A DNA stretch of 64,000 nt from Anaerolineae bacterium (GCA_013178095.1 JABLXK010000005.1:62001-126000); one strand, 5' to 3'; counted from the first letter of the stretch, positions 37,057-45,450 are shown. The notes: generated from the letters alone by a model not told the origin. Made by a program: numbers and translations.

Positions 37057-37806
37057 ATGACTGAACCTAAAAACGAGCTGTTTTCCAGGCCAAAGCCGCG
37101 GCACATCGGAATTATCATGGATGGAAACGGCCGCTGGGCAAAAGCCCGGATGCTGCCGCGCATGGCCGGCCACCGCGCCGGCACTGATAATATCCGCAGG
37201 GTAATCGACGCCTGCATCGAATTCGGCATCGAATTTGTAACCGTATACGCTTTTTCCACAGAGAACTGGAAAAGACCCTCGGATGAAGTACAAGGCTTGA
37301 TGCAGCTATTGAGTGAGATGCTGGACGACCGCATCGGCGAGCTTCACGAAAAAGGCGTGCGCCTGCTGCACATCGGGCGACTGGAACAACTGGACGCGCT
37401 AACCCGCGAAAAGATCAAAAATGCGCTGGAACTCACTCGCAATAATAAAACCATCACCCTGATCATCGCCTGGAACTACGGCGGACGGGACGAGGTTGTG
37501 GCAGCCGTGCAAAAAATGTTGCGAGATCAGGTAAAGCCTGATGATGTGGACGAAAAACTGCTCAGCAGTTATATGTTCACCAGCGGCATTCCCGATCCCG
37601 ACCTGATGATCCGGACGTCGGGCGAAATGCGCACCTCCAACTTTCTGCTATGGCAAAGCGCATACGCCGAGTGGTTTTTTACCGATACCTTGTGGCCGGA
37701 TTTCGACAGGGAAAGCTTGCGGCAAGCCCTGGAATCTTACGCTTCCCGCGAGAGGCGCTTTGGAAAACGCAAACCAGAAGATGAAAAACAACAATATGCT
37801 GGGTAG
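37057..37806 (+). CDS. uppS: Undecaprenyl diphosphate synthase
   Basis: A 249-residue cis-prenyltransferase that makes the C55 carrier lipid for peptidoglycan. 'HIGIIMDGNGRWAKARMLPRMAGHRAG' carries the catalytic aspartate, and 'DLMIRTSGEMRTSNFLLWQSAYAEWFFTDTLWPDF' completes the signature. It lies eight bases after frr and overlaps the start of cdsA by about 26 bases or more. Confidence 0.96.
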   Translation: MTEPKNELFSRPKPRHIGIIMDGNGRWAKARMLPRMAGHRAGTDNIRRVIDACIEFGIEFVTVYAFSTENWKRPSDEVQGLMQLLSEMLDDRIGELHEKGVRLLHIGRLEQLDALTREKIKNALELTRNNKTITLIIAWNYGGRDEVVAAVQKMLRDQVKPDDVDEKLLSSYMFTSGIPDPDLMIRTSGEMRTSNFLLWQSAYAEWFFTDTLWPDFDRESLRQALESYASRERRFGKRKPEDEKQQYAG

Positions 37807-38605
37807 CCGTATCCTGAGCGGCGCGGTGATCATTGCCCTCGGGCTGGTGCTGATTTACGCCGGCGGCTGGATTTATACCGCCGGGTTGGGAGTAATCCTT
37901 TCCATCGCCATTTGGGAATACGTCCGTTTGTTTGAGAAAGGCGGCTATGCCCCCGCTAAAACCATCCTGGTCGCGGGAACATTTTTGATCGCGCTCAGTG
38001 GGCAATTCGCCGATCCTGCGTACAGCCTGGCAGCTTTCAGCCTGGTTGCGATTGCCATCATGGTTTTTCACACGGCTACATTCAACCGCCATCCCGCCAC
38101 AGCCGCGATCGACCTGGCTGCCAGCCTGGGGGGCGTGGCTTATATCGCTTTCAGCGGTCTTTTTCTTGTCAGGCTGCGTTTTTTGCCCGCAGGGTTATTC
38201 TGGCTGCTCCAATGCATCCTGCCCGCCGGCATCAGCGATATCGGCGCATTCGGCATCGGCAGCCTGTGGGGAAAGCACAAGATCGCCCCGCAATTGAGCC
38301 CCAATAAAACCTTTGAGGGCTACCTGGGGGGAGTAGCCACATCTATGCTGGTCGGCTGGGGAACCGGGGCGCTGCTGGCCGGTTACAATCCCGCTTTCAA
38401 CGGCCTGCGGGGGCTTTGGATCGGATTGATCGTCGGCGCGCTGTGCCCTTTGGGTGATTTCGCCAAAAGTATCTTCAAGCGCCAATTCGGCGTGAAAAAT
38501 ACCGGCAACCTCATCCCCGGCCATGGCGGGGTGCTGGATCGCATCGATACCTGGTTGATCGCCGGCGTCATCAGCTATTTAATGGTCCTGTTTCTGAACA
38601 AATGA
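37781..38605 (+). CDS. cdsA: Phosphatidate cytidylyltransferase
   Basis: A 274-residue membrane enzyme that makes CDP-diacylglycerol for phospholipid synthesis. It shows about seven or eight hydrophobic helices and the C-terminal signature 'GDFAKSIFKRQFGVKNTGNLIPGHGGVLDRIDTW'. Start choice is uncertain: an in-frame TTG at 37760 has GAGAGG four bases upstream, ATGs at 37781 and 37796 lack a ribosome-binding site. All lie inside uppS, so translation is coupled. It ends at a strong bidirectional terminator. Confidence 0.93.
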   Translation: MKNNNMLGSRILSGAVIIALGLVLIYAGGWIYTAGLGVILSIAIWEYVRLFEKGGYAPAKTILVAGTFLIALSGQFADPAYSLAAFSLVAIAIMVFHTATFNRHPATAAIDLAASLGGVAYIAFSGLFLVRLRFLPAGLFWLLQCILPAGISDIGAFGIGSLWGKHKIAPQLSPNKTFEGYLGGVATSMLVGWGTGALLAGYNPAFNGLRGLWIGLIVGALCPLGDFAKSIFKRQFGVKNTGNLIPGHGGVLDRIDTWLIAGVISYLMVLFLNK

Positions 38606-38654
38606 AGATGCGGGCATCCCTGCCCGCAATATCGATCGCGATTCATCTTGAAAA

Positions 38655-38684
38655 AAAACCGGCCGGGAATTCCGGCCGGTTTTT
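38655..38684. terminator. Bidirectional terminator between cdsA and the SIMPL gene
   Basis: A 12-bp perfect stem AAAACCGGCCGG / CCGGCCGGTTTT with loop GAATT, flanked by A-run and T-run, lies between convergent genes and should work both ways. Confidence 0.92.
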
Positions 38685-38687
38685 CGA

Positions 38688-39410
38688 TTACTCGATGGCG
38701 AAAGTCATAGTGACGTCTGCCGTAACCTGGATTTGTCCGGCAGCGATCGGCACGGACGCGGCATATTCGGCGCCGCCCCCGCCCCCCATGCCATATCCAT
38801 AACCGTACGACGGATAACTATAGGACGAGGAGATCGACAGGATCTCTCCGGCGCCCACGCCAGCAGCATCCGCCAATTCCTTGGCCTGCGCCATGGCCGA
38901 ATCGACGGCAATCTTGCGCGCGGATGATTGCGCGGCGGTTTTGTCAGTGACATCAAAGGTGATACCGTAAATATTGTTTGCACCGCTAGCCGCAACCGCG
39001 TCCAGGATGGCGCCCAGTTTGTCCAGATCGCGCACAGTCACATACACGGTGTTATCCACCGAGAAATAGTTGCGGGTCACCGCGCCCTGGTAATCATAAT
39101 CGGATTGAGGGTATACGTTGAAGCTGGAAGTTTGAATATCGCCTTCCGCCACTCCCTGGGCCACCAAAGTATCCTTGATAGCAGTCGCCTGGGCTTTGTT
39201 CGCGTCCATTGCTTCACCAACGCTGTCGCCGATTGAATGCACGCCGACGTTGATGTAAGCCAGATCGGGAACGACATAGACGACTCCATTCCCGGTTACA
39301 ACGATTTGCCGGGCGGGTTCGCCCGCGCTCGTTGAAACCGCCGGCGCGCAAGCAGCCAACGCCATTGCGACCGTGATCAATCCTGCCAAAATCATGATAT
39401 TTCTTTTCAT
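38688..39410 (-). CDS. SIMPL-domain (DUF541) lipoprotein
   Basis: A 240-residue secreted lipoprotein. The signal has lipobox LAAC (lipidated cysteine at residue 21). The rest is a SIMPL/DUF541 domain: 'RQIVVTGNGVVYVVPDLAYINVGVHSIGDSVGEAMDANKAQATAIKDTLVAQGV' and 'QTSSFNVYPQSDYDYQGAV'. A glycine/tyrosine stretch 'YGYGYGMGGGGG' precedes the last strand. GGAGG lies six bases before the ATG at 39410. Family members are periplasmic or surface proteins of uncertain function, some tied to oxidative stress. Confidence 0.88.
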   Translation of the reverse strand: MKRNIMILAGLITVAMALAACAPAVSTSAGEPARQIVVTGNGVVYVVPDLAYINVGVHSIGDSVGEAMDANKAQATAIKDTLVAQGVAEGDIQTSSFNVYPQSDYDYQGAVTRNYFSVDNTVYVTVRDLDKLGAILDAVAASGANNIYGITFDVTDKTAAQSSARKIAVDSAMAQAKELADAAGVGAGEILSISSSYSYPSYGYGYGMGGGGGAEYAASVPIAAGQIQVTADVTMTFAIE

Positions 39411-39588
39411 GTGTTCCTCCAATAGAAATTTTATGTTTTAATAACGTTTATGCTGAAAAAAAGTTCCCGATTAATCAATCGTAATCGGGTTTTGAGTTTT
39501 CGTATATTGCCGGGTCGATGCGAACGTGTTATCATGAAGTTGCCCTTTCATCCGATTGCCCCCCTCAATCGGTTGGAGGGGCCTTGAT

Positions 39589-40032
39589 TTATTTGTGCCC
39601 GGCGAGGGATTTATACAATACAAAAGCGCCTGCCAGGATCAGGATAACCGGCCAGATATACCAACTATACTCAAAGGGAAACCAGGTTAACCCCAATCGT
39701 TGAAGTAAATAATACACGCCCCAGCCAATCAGCCCAACCCCGGCATAGATCACCAGTTGCCGGCTGGGTTCGTGAAAGACCATCCCGATCTCCTGCCCAA
39801 GTTGGCGGATGCGGATTCCCAGATCTTCCGAGCGGAAAGCCTCCGCGCTGCCCTCGCGCGGGATGATCACCCATAGAATTAAATAGGCCAGAACCGAGAG
39901 TTCGCCCATAATCGTCCACAGGACGAAGAAGATTCTCAAAAATAGCGGATCGATGCCGATATACTCGCCCAACCCGCTGCAAACGCCGCCCAATACGCGG
40001 TTATTTTCTTTGCGATACAGTCTTTTGCTCAT
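39589..40032 (-). CDS. PspC-domain membrane protein
   Basis: A 147-residue membrane protein. The N-terminal PspC domain is plain ('KRLYRKENNRVLGGVCSGLGEYIGIDPLFLRIFFVLWTIMGELSVLAYLILWVIIPRE', residues 3-60). A soluble linker (about 62-90) and two further hydrophobic segments (about 92-110 and 123-140) follow. PspC proteins take part in envelope stress signalling, but no other psp gene is nearby. GAGG lies about six bases before the ATG. A weak hairpin (CCCCTC / GAGGGG) lies downstream at 39560-39581. Confidence 0.85.
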   Translation of the reverse strand: MSKRLYRKENNRVLGGVCSGLGEYIGIDPLFLRIFFVLWTIMGELSVLAYLILWVIIPREGSAEAFRSEDLGIRIRQLGQEIGMVFHEPSRQLVIYAGVGLIGWGVYYLLQRLGLTWFPFEYSWYIWPVILILAGAFVLYKSLAGHK

Positions 40033-40112
40033 GATTACCTCATATGAATCGGTTTTTTATTATATCTGTATACGCAGGAAAGATTTTCAGGTTTCCATAG
40101 ATCCATAAAAAA

Positions 40113-40141
40113 GCAGGATCGCGCAAAATACGCAATCCTGC
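40113..40141 (-). terminator. Terminator of the NSS transporter gene
   Basis: Stem GCAGGATcGCG / CGCaATCCTGC (one mismatch) with a seven-base loop. On the minus strand it is followed by TTTTTT. It lies 22 bases after the stop codon. Confidence 0.85.
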
Positions 40142-40163
40142 CTGTCTGGAAATTTAACCGAAA

Positions 40164-41540
40164 TTAGAATTGGATGATCTTCAGGCCGGTCAACAAAATG
40201 ATCGCGACCAGAATGGGGGTAACGAATTTCAGGATCGTGAAAACGACACGTGTTATCCCGGCATTGGCAATTGCGCCCTCATTGGACGTGGTGGCATTGA
40301 ACTTGTTCCAGCCCCAAACCCAGGCGGTGAAAATGGCCAGCAGCAACCCGCCAACCGGCAGCAGGATATTCGAGGTCGTGAAATCGTAGAAGTCAAAGAA
40401 GGTGAACCCAAATACCTTGACTGCCGACAAGGTGCTGTTGGATAACGCCGCCAACGAACCAAAGACAGCCATGCCGCCCATCGTGGCAAAGGTGGCTTTG
40501 TTGCGCGCCATACCCAGGGAATTCACCAGGTAAGCCACAACCACTTCCACCAGCGAGATCATGGCGCCGATGGCGGCGAATGAAGTCAGCAGGAAGAAGA
40601 GCACCATAAAGAATTTCCCGAATGGCATGGAGGCAAACACGGACGGGATGGTGATGAACAGCAGCTGCGTACCCGCCGCGGGTTCGAAACCGAAAGAAAA
40701 CACTGCCGGGAAAATCGCGATGCCCGCCAGGATGGAAACGGTCAGGTCGGCCGCGACCACGCGCGCCGCGTTGACCGGGATGTTCTGGTTATCGCCGTAA
40801 TAGCTGCCGTAGGTCAGCATGGCGCCCATGCCGATGGACAGCTTGAAGAAAGCCAGGCCCAGGGCGGTGAGGATGGTGGTTGCCGTGATCTTGGAGAAAT
40901 CCGGTTTGAACAGGAAGGTCAGACCTTCCACGGAGTTCGGCAGGGTGATGCTGCGGATGCCGATGATGATCAGCAGGATCGCAAGGATAGGGAGCAATTT
41001 CTTGGTGGTGCCTTCAATGCCCTTGGTGACACCCATGATGATGATCGCGCCCACTACGATCAGGACGATCCATTGCCAGATCAATGATTGCAGCGGATTG
41101 GTCACCAGCGAGGTGAATACGGAAGTGGTCACCTGGGGATCGGTGGAAAGCAAACCGGAACCGAAGGATTTAAAGACGTAAGCAAAAACCCAACCGGCTA
41201 CTTCGGTATAAAAAGCCATGATAAGGAACGCCGCCAGAATGCCCATCGCGCCGATGATCCACCAAATGGATTTAGGCGCCAGTTTTCTAAAGGTCGAGAA
41301 TGCGTCGCTGCGGCCTTTCCTTCCCAGTGCGTGTTCCGCAATCATGATCGGGTATCCAACCAGAATCGTGCAGATAATGTAGATGATCAAAAATGCCGCG
41401 CCGCCGTTGCTGCCTGTCAGGTATGGGAACTTCCAAATGTTGCCCAAACCAACTGCCGAACCAAGGGTGGCCATCAGCACACCCAAACCCGTCGAGAAAC
41501 GATCGCTGGTCGCACGGGCTTCTTTGTTGCCGTCTTTCAT
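40164..41540 (-). CDS. Neurotransmitter:sodium symporter family transporter
   Basis: A 458-residue sodium-coupled amino acid or amine importer of the LeuT fold. The TM1 signature 'ATLGSAVGLGNIWKFPYLTGSNGGAAFLIIY' with its unwound glycine-rich centre is diagnostic, and about 11 helices are visible, as in bacterial members. The start at 41540 has GGAG ten bases upstream; the open frame above it begins with TTG without support. The gene is preceded by a 125-base leader with a terminator-like hairpin just before the ribosome-binding site, so expression may be controlled by attenuation. The substrate is unknown. Confidence 0.93.
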   Translation of the reverse strand: MKDGNKEARATSDRFSTGLGVLMATLGSAVGLGNIWKFPYLTGSNGGAAFLIIYIICTILVGYPIMIAEHALGRKGRSDAFSTFRKLAPKSIWWIIGAMGILAAFLIMAFYTEVAGWVFAYVFKSFGSGLLSTDPQVTTSVFTSLVTNPLQSLIWQWIVLIVVGAIIIMGVTKGIEGTTKKLLPILAILLIIIGIRSITLPNSVEGLTFLFKPDFSKITATTILTALGLAFFKLSIGMGAMLTYGSYYGDNQNIPVNAARVVAADLTVSILAGIAIFPAVFSFGFEPAAGTQLLFITIPSVFASMPFGKFFMVLFFLLTSFAAIGAMISLVEVVVAYLVNSLGMARNKATFATMGGMAVFGSLAALSNSTLSAVKVFGFTFFDFYDFTTSNILLPVGGLLLAIFTAWVWGWNKFNATTSNEGAIANAGITRVVFTILKFVTPILVAIILLTGLKIIQF

Positions 41541-41665
41541 AATAACAATTCTCCTATACAATAATTTTTTTTAGAAAAGAAGCTCCCGTTTTCAATCCGG
41601 GAGCTTCTTTAGCTAACTACGTTCAGTTGACTTGCAGGTCAAAAAACCTCACCGGATTTCAGCAA
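41541..41665 (-). promoter_or_regulatory. Structured leader with terminator-like hairpin (candidate attenuator or riboswitch)
   Basis: From the predicted +1 near 41665 the RNA can form CTTGC...GCAAG enclosing AGGT/ACCT, then AACT/AGTT, then a perfect 12-bp hairpin AAGAAGCTCCCG / CGGGAGCTTCTT (41577-41609) with U-rich 3' arm. The hairpin lies about 20 bases upstream of the transporter's Shine-Dalgarno sequence. No gene lies upstream on either strand that would need a terminator here, since the neighbour cysE diverges. I could not match it to a known riboswitch class. Confidence 0.5.
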
Positions 41666-41671
41666 GGGCCG

Positions 41672-41700
41672 TATATACAAAATAAATAGAGCGAGTTCAA
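41672..41700 (-). promoter_or_regulatory. Promoter of the NSS transporter gene
   Basis: Minus strand TTGAAC (41695-41700), 17-base spacer, TATATA (41672-41677). It sets the leader length at about 125 bases. Confidence 0.6.
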
Positions 41701-41764
41701 TATCGATCAGGCGGACCATAATTGGCCCATTCTATTCCCCCCTGAGTCATCCATACATGGTAAT

Positions 41765-41794
41765 TTGTCCTTTATTTTTCGTGACTATGATAAT
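41765..41794 (+). promoter_or_regulatory. Promoter of cysE
   Basis: TTGTCC (41765-41770), 18-base spacer, GATAAT (41789-41794), giving a leader of about 90 bases that is AT-rich and shows no clear fold. It is divergent from the NSS promoter. The 41541-41892 gap therefore holds two promoters and two leaders and no gene I can support. Confidence 0.55.
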
Positions 41795-41892
41795 ATAAAT
41801 AAAATTAACAGTTTTCATAAATATTCAATTATTGCTTGGATTTTTTTATTAAAACAATCAACCTGCTCCGGCTGGCAGAAGAGAGGTGCAAT

Positions 41893-42528
41893 ATGTTCAA
41901 AACCATGCGCGAAGATATCCAATCTGTGTTTGATCGCGATCCTGCGGCTCGCAATGCTTTGGAAGTGCTGGTTTGTTATGCCGGACTGCATGCCATCTGG
42001 GGGTACCGCGTCGCGCACTGGTTTTGGAAAAGTGGTTTCCGTTTACTGGCGCGCTGGATTTCCCAATGCACGCGCTTCTTCACCGGGATCGAGATCCATC
42101 CGGGGGCAAGTATCGGCCGGCGTTTTTTCATCGATCACGGTATGGGGGTGGTGATTGGAGAAACCTCAGAAATCGGAGATGACGTGACCATTTATCACGG
42201 CGTTACGCTGGGCGGTGTCAGCTTTCAAAAGGGCAAACGCCATCCGACCGTGCAAAACGGCGTGGTGATCGGGGCAGGCGCTAAAGTGCTGGGCCCGATC
42301 ACGGTAGGCGCCTGCAGCCGCATCGGTGCCAACGCGGTAGTGGTCAGGGATGTTCCGGAGGACTCGGTGGTGGTCGGCGTGCCCGGACACGTATCGGAAA
42401 AACAATTACCCGATCACCTCAAACCAGACCTCAACCACGATAAACTGCCGGATACCGTCGAACAGGCGCTGCAAGACTTATACACGCGCATCAGCCGCCT
42501 GGAAAAGACGAAAAAAAAGACCGCGTGA
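41893..42528 (+). CDS. cysE: Serine O-acetyltransferase
   Basis: A 211-residue left-handed beta-helix acetyltransferase that makes O-acetylserine, the precursor of cysteine. '[44 protein letters not shown]', '[26 protein letters not shown]' and '[10 protein letters not shown]' identify it. The N-terminal helical domain is short, as in Gram-positive-type enzymes. AGAGGTG lies five bases before the ATG; the frame extends upstream without support. No cysteine synthase gene is adjacent. The terminator stem includes the stop codon region. Confidence 0.95.
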   Translation: MFKTMREDIQSVFDRDPAARNALEVLVCYAGLHAIWGYRVAHWFWKSGFRLLARWISQCTRFFTGIEIHPGASIGRRFFIDHGMGVVIGETSEIGDDVTIYHGVTLGGVSFQKGKRHPTVQNGVVIGAGAKVLGPITVGACSRIGANAVVVRDVPEDSVVVGVPGHVSEKQLPDHLKPDLNHDKLPDTVEQALQDLYTRISRLEKTKKKTA

Positions 42529-42538
42529 TTGCGCGGTC
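42519..42538. terminator. Terminator hairpin overlapping the cysE stop
   Basis: Stem GACCGCG / CGCGGTC with a six-base loop; the cysE TGA lies in the loop. A-run upstream and T-rich sequence downstream allow use by both convergent genes. Confidence 0.7.
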
Positions 42539-42562
42539 CTCGATTTCTATTTTTCCTGCTGA

Positions 42563-43555
42563 TTAATCCTGCCTGGGCGGCTGCTTCTTGTTCTTTTCCT
42601 TGCTCATAGTGCCCAACACCACCAAAGCCAAACCGGCTCCGCAGATGAGGATCAACGCCAGGCCCATGGTCTGACGGTCCATTCCCAATACGCCCTTTTC
42701 GCCTTGTTGATCAGCTTGCATGGTCGCGGTTTCAACGGCTTGCGCGGTCTGTGCCAGAATGGGAGTGCGCGTTGGCGCGCGCGGGGTTTCGGTGGGCAGC
42801 GGCGTCTCGGTGGCTGTGGGAGCCAATTGCACCACAAGCTCCTGGCCGGTGGTGATGATATCGCTCTTTAAATTATTCAGGTCTTTGATTTGATCAACCG
42901 TAACACCGTATGCCGCGGCAATATTCCAAAGCGCTTGCCCGCTGCCGACAATGTGCACGATGGCACCATCCTCCCGCGGGGTAGCTACCTGCACCAACGC
43001 CACCTGGGCAGTTACCGCAGTGGTCGGGATGGTCGAAGCGACGTTGGCGCCGGAACCGCCGGAGCCGTAATCGACGCCCACATCCAAAACATAGTAGATG
43101 AATCCGTCCTCCGATACGCTGACACCCGCGCCGACGGCCACCGCGTCCACGTTCAGCATCACGCCCATGTGATCTTCATCCGCCCAGGTGTCGTAAACCA
43201 CATCCGAAATCGTCGCACTGCTACCGCGGCCTGCCCAAGCCTCGACCACGTTCATCCCGGCGGCAATGGAATACCCCGCCGCCGCCGCCCGATCGCGCGC
43301 GTACGTTCCTCCGGCGCCGATATGACCGTTGCAGGATGCCTGCATGCAAGTGACAGCCAGATAATCCGCTTGGGTTTGCGCGGCGGACATCAAAGCGTTG
43401 TCAACGGGAATCGCTGAAAGCCCGTTATTCACGCGCAAAGCATTCACCGCCTCGATCAGATCGCCAGCAGTGGGAGTATCCGCGCGCAGCGTGCCAGTGG
43501 GCACAATCGCCGCAAACAGCACCGACAACAGCACGAAAATTTTAAGTTTGCTCAT
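42563..43555 (-). CDS. Secreted CAP (SCP-like) domain protein with LysM and C-terminal membrane anchor (copy 1)
   Basis: A 330-residue surface protein: signal peptide (1-25), CAP domain (about 30-165; 'DLIEAVNALRVNNGLSAIPVD', 'CNGHIGAGGTYARDRAAAAGY', 'DEDHMGVMLNVDAVAVGAGVSV'), LysM (about 200-244, 'VHIVGSGQALWNIAAAYGVTVDQIKDLN'), a Pro/Thr-rich linker and a C-terminal membrane helix followed by basic residues. It probably binds peptidoglycan by LysM and is held in the membrane. It follows a paralogue at 43589-44566. A TATAAT seven bases before its ATG, and no Shine-Dalgarno sequence, point to its own leaderless transcript. Confidence 0.85.
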   Translation of the reverse strand: MSKLKIFVLLSVLFAAIVPTGTLRADTPTAGDLIEAVNALRVNNGLSAIPVDNALMSAAQTQADYLAVTCMQASCNGHIGAGGTYARDRAAAAGYSIAAGMNVVEAWAGRGSSATISDVVYDTWADEDHMGVMLNVDAVAVGAGVSVSEDGFIYYVLDVGVDYGSGGSGANVASTIPTTAVTAQVALVQVATPREDGAIVHIVGSGQALWNIAAAYGVTVDQIKDLNNLKSDIITTGQELVVQLAPTATETPLPTETPRAPTRTPILAQTAQAVETATMQADQQGEKGVLGMDRQTMGLALILICGAGLALVVLGTMSKEKNKKQPPRQD

Positions 43556-43562
43556 AACCGGA

Positions 43563-43568
43563 ATTATA
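43563..43568 (-). promoter_or_regulatory. -10 element seven bases from the start of CAP copy 1
   Basis: Minus strand TATAAT, then TCCGGTT, then the ATG at 43555. The -35 is poor. It lies in the 33-base gap between the two CAP genes and would give a leaderless internal transcript. Confidence 0.45.
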
Positions 43569-43588
43569 AATGAAATCCGCCAGGCGGG

Positions 43589-44566
43589 TTACTCCCCGGA
43601 AGTGCCGATCACGATCAGGATTAAGCCCAACGCGAACAAACCAAAAAAGATCAGGAACCAAAGTCCTGTATCAAAATTGAGAAAAGAACCGTTTTGGTCA
43701 GTCGTTTGGGCGGCCGCGGCTGGCGTAAAAGCGGTCGGCTGCAGCGTAAAGGGCGCGCTTGGCGAGCCGGCAGGCGGGCTGGCTGCGGCCGAGGGGGTGG
43801 CTTCCGTCGGCCCGCGTATAATGATTTTCTGGCCGATGTAAATGGTATCGTTCGCGCCCAGGCCGTTCAATTTCCGCAACGTATCGATTTCTACACCATA
43901 ATGGGTGGCCAACATCCACAGGGATTGTCCTGACTGCACGGTGTGGACAATGGAACCATCGGCAGCAGGTTTGGCCTGCGTGACCGGGGCGATATACTGG
44001 GAGACATATTGCTGGGTGGCGGCCTGTTCCCCGAAAGCCAGCGTGGTTGGCTGGGGGGTCAACCCCGCGTCGCCCCAGTAAGCAGCTACGTCCAAAATGT
44101 AGAAAAACTGCCCGTCATTGAACGATACGCCTGCCCCCACCAACTGCCCCTGCGGGTGCAGCATAGTGTGCATGTGCACCTCATCACCCCATACCTTGTA
44201 AATCAGCGTCTCAACTGTGGCGTCCGCGGGCAGGGACGCCCAATTCTCATTGATATCCAATCCCTCTACATATGGAAAACCGACAGCCAGCGCGCGGGCG
44301 TCTGCGTCTGTTCCGCCCGGACCGGTATGGCCGTCCACGATATCGGGATACATGCCAGCCAGGTAGTCCGCCTGCGCCTGGGCGGAGATCATCAACCGCC
44401 CATCCACAGCATAAGCATCCAATCCATAGCTGGCGCGCAGCGCGTTGACAGCCGCGATCACTTCGTAGGCATTGGGCGCCAACCGCAGGGCAGCCTGAAC
44501 AGGCCGGGCGCCCAACCCAAGCGCAAGCATGATTAAACTCGCCGCCCTTATTAATTTTTTCATCAT
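43589..44566 (-). CDS. Secreted CAP (SCP-like) domain protein with LysM and C-terminal membrane anchor (copy 2)
   Basis: A 325-residue paralogue with the same order: signal peptide (1-25), CAP domain (about 30-170; 'EVIAAVNALRASYGLDAYAVDGRLMISAQAQADYLAG', 'DGHTGPGGTDADARALAVGF', 'GLDINENWASLP'), LysM (about 205-250, 'VHTVQSGQSLWMLATHYGVEIDTLRKLNG'), Ala/Pro/Thr linker and a C-terminal membrane helix. The 'EN' of CAP proteins is kept here but not in copy 1. It begins 19 bases after surE and may be co-transcribed. Bacterial CAP proteins are involved in cell-wall and envelope processes, mostly without defined activity. Confidence 0.85.
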   Translation of the reverse strand: MMKKLIRAASLIMLALGLGARPVQAALRLAPNAYEVIAAVNALRASYGLDAYAVDGRLMISAQAQADYLAGMYPDIVDGHTGPGGTDADARALAVGFPYVEGLDINENWASLPADATVETLIYKVWGDEVHMHTMLHPQGQLVGAGVSFNDGQFFYILDVAAYWGDAGLTPQPTTLAFGEQAATQQYVSQYIAPVTQAKPAADGSIVHTVQSGQSLWMLATHYGVEIDTLRKLNGLGANDTIYIGQKIIIRGPTEATPSAAASPPAGSPSAPFTLQPTAFTPAAAAQTTDQNGSFLNFDTGLWFLIFFGLFALGLILIVIGTSGE

Positions 44567-44585
44567 AAACGTTACATATCGTTCG

Positions 44586-45350
44586 TTAGAAAGACCAGGT
44601 TTCCAGTTCCTTTTTAAATGCGTGCGAGGTCAAATCCAGGGTGAGCGGCGTGATGGAAACGTAGCAGCGGGTAAGCGCGCCAACGTCCGTTCCATCCTCA
44701 GGAACACCGGTTGGGGCGTCTCCCCCGATCCAGTAATATGGGCGTCCGCGCGGGTCTTCCCGGCGCACGAGTTCATCGCGGTAAACACGCAATCCCTGGC
44801 GGGTGATCTGGTAGCCTTTGATCTGATCGATGGTGCAATAGGGTACGTTCACGTTCAGCAGCGTCTGTTCCGGCAATTTCTTTCGGCTGATTACCTCGGT
44901 CACGTGCGCTGCAACAATCGCCGCCGTGCTGTAATCCAGTGGTCCGCTGTGATACTCGGGTGCGTCCAGCGAGACTGCAATTCCCGGCAGGTTCCAGATA
45001 GCCGCTTCCATGGCAGCCGTGACTGTACCGGAATAGGTAACGTCGTGGCCCAGATTGGCGTTCGGGTTGATACCGGATACGACTATATCCACTGCTTCCG
45101 GCAGCAGCCCCAGGCAAACCAAAGCCACGCAATCAGAAGGCGCGCCATCGCAAGCCAGCGCGGTCGATCCGTCGGGCAATATCACTTCTTTCGCGCGCAG
45201 CGGCCGCGAAAGAGTCTTAACATGGCCGGAGGCCGACCAGTTGTGATCGGGAGCCACAATTGTAACCTTGCCGATCTTCCGCAGTTCATTGGCCATAGCC
45301 AGCAAACCGGGCGCGAATACCCCGTCGTCATTCGTAACCAGAATATGCAT
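44586..45350 (-). CDS. surE: 5'/3'-nucleotidase SurE
   Basis: A 254-residue metal-dependent nucleotidase acting on nucleoside 5'- and 3'-monophosphates. The metal-binding 'ILVTNDDGVFAPG' (two aspartates) and 'VVSGINPNANLGHDVTYSGTVTAAMEA' are intact. The start at 45350 has GGGAG upstream and matches the family N-terminus; the frame open above it runs into the intergenic region. A TATAAT (45402-45407, minus strand) lies about 50 bases upstream. It diverges from rpsB. Confidence 0.95.
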   Translation of the reverse strand: MHILVTNDDGVFAPGLLAMANELRKIGKVTIVAPDHNWSASGHVKTLSRPLRAKEVILPDGSTALACDGAPSDCVALVCLGLLPEAVDIVVSGINPNANLGHDVTYSGTVTAAMEAAIWNLPGIAVSLDAPEYHSGPLDYSTAAIVAAHVTEVISRKKLPEQTLLNVNVPYCTIDQIKGYQITRQGLRVYRDELVRREDPRGRPYYWIGGDAPTGVPEDGTDVGALTRCYVSITPLTLDLTSHAFKKELETWSF

Positions 45351-45401
45351 AATCTCCCTTTCGAAAACCGGAAATGGATCCAAACCTGGATTTCCGCTTT
45401 G

Positions 45402-45407
45402 ATTATA
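45402..45407 (-). promoter_or_regulatory. surE -10 element
   Basis: Minus strand TATAAT, 51 bases before the surE ATG. No -35 at normal spacing is convincing. Confidence 0.45.
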
Positions 45408-45450
45408 ACCAACGTTGCCGATTTTTTTACGTGAAGCCGGCCGATTAATA

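Noticed and set aside
41541-41665. Assignment of the NSS leader to the glycine, lysine or T-box classes
   Set aside because: The conserved cores of these classes (for T-box the GGTGGNACCGCG core) are absent, so I leave it unclassified.
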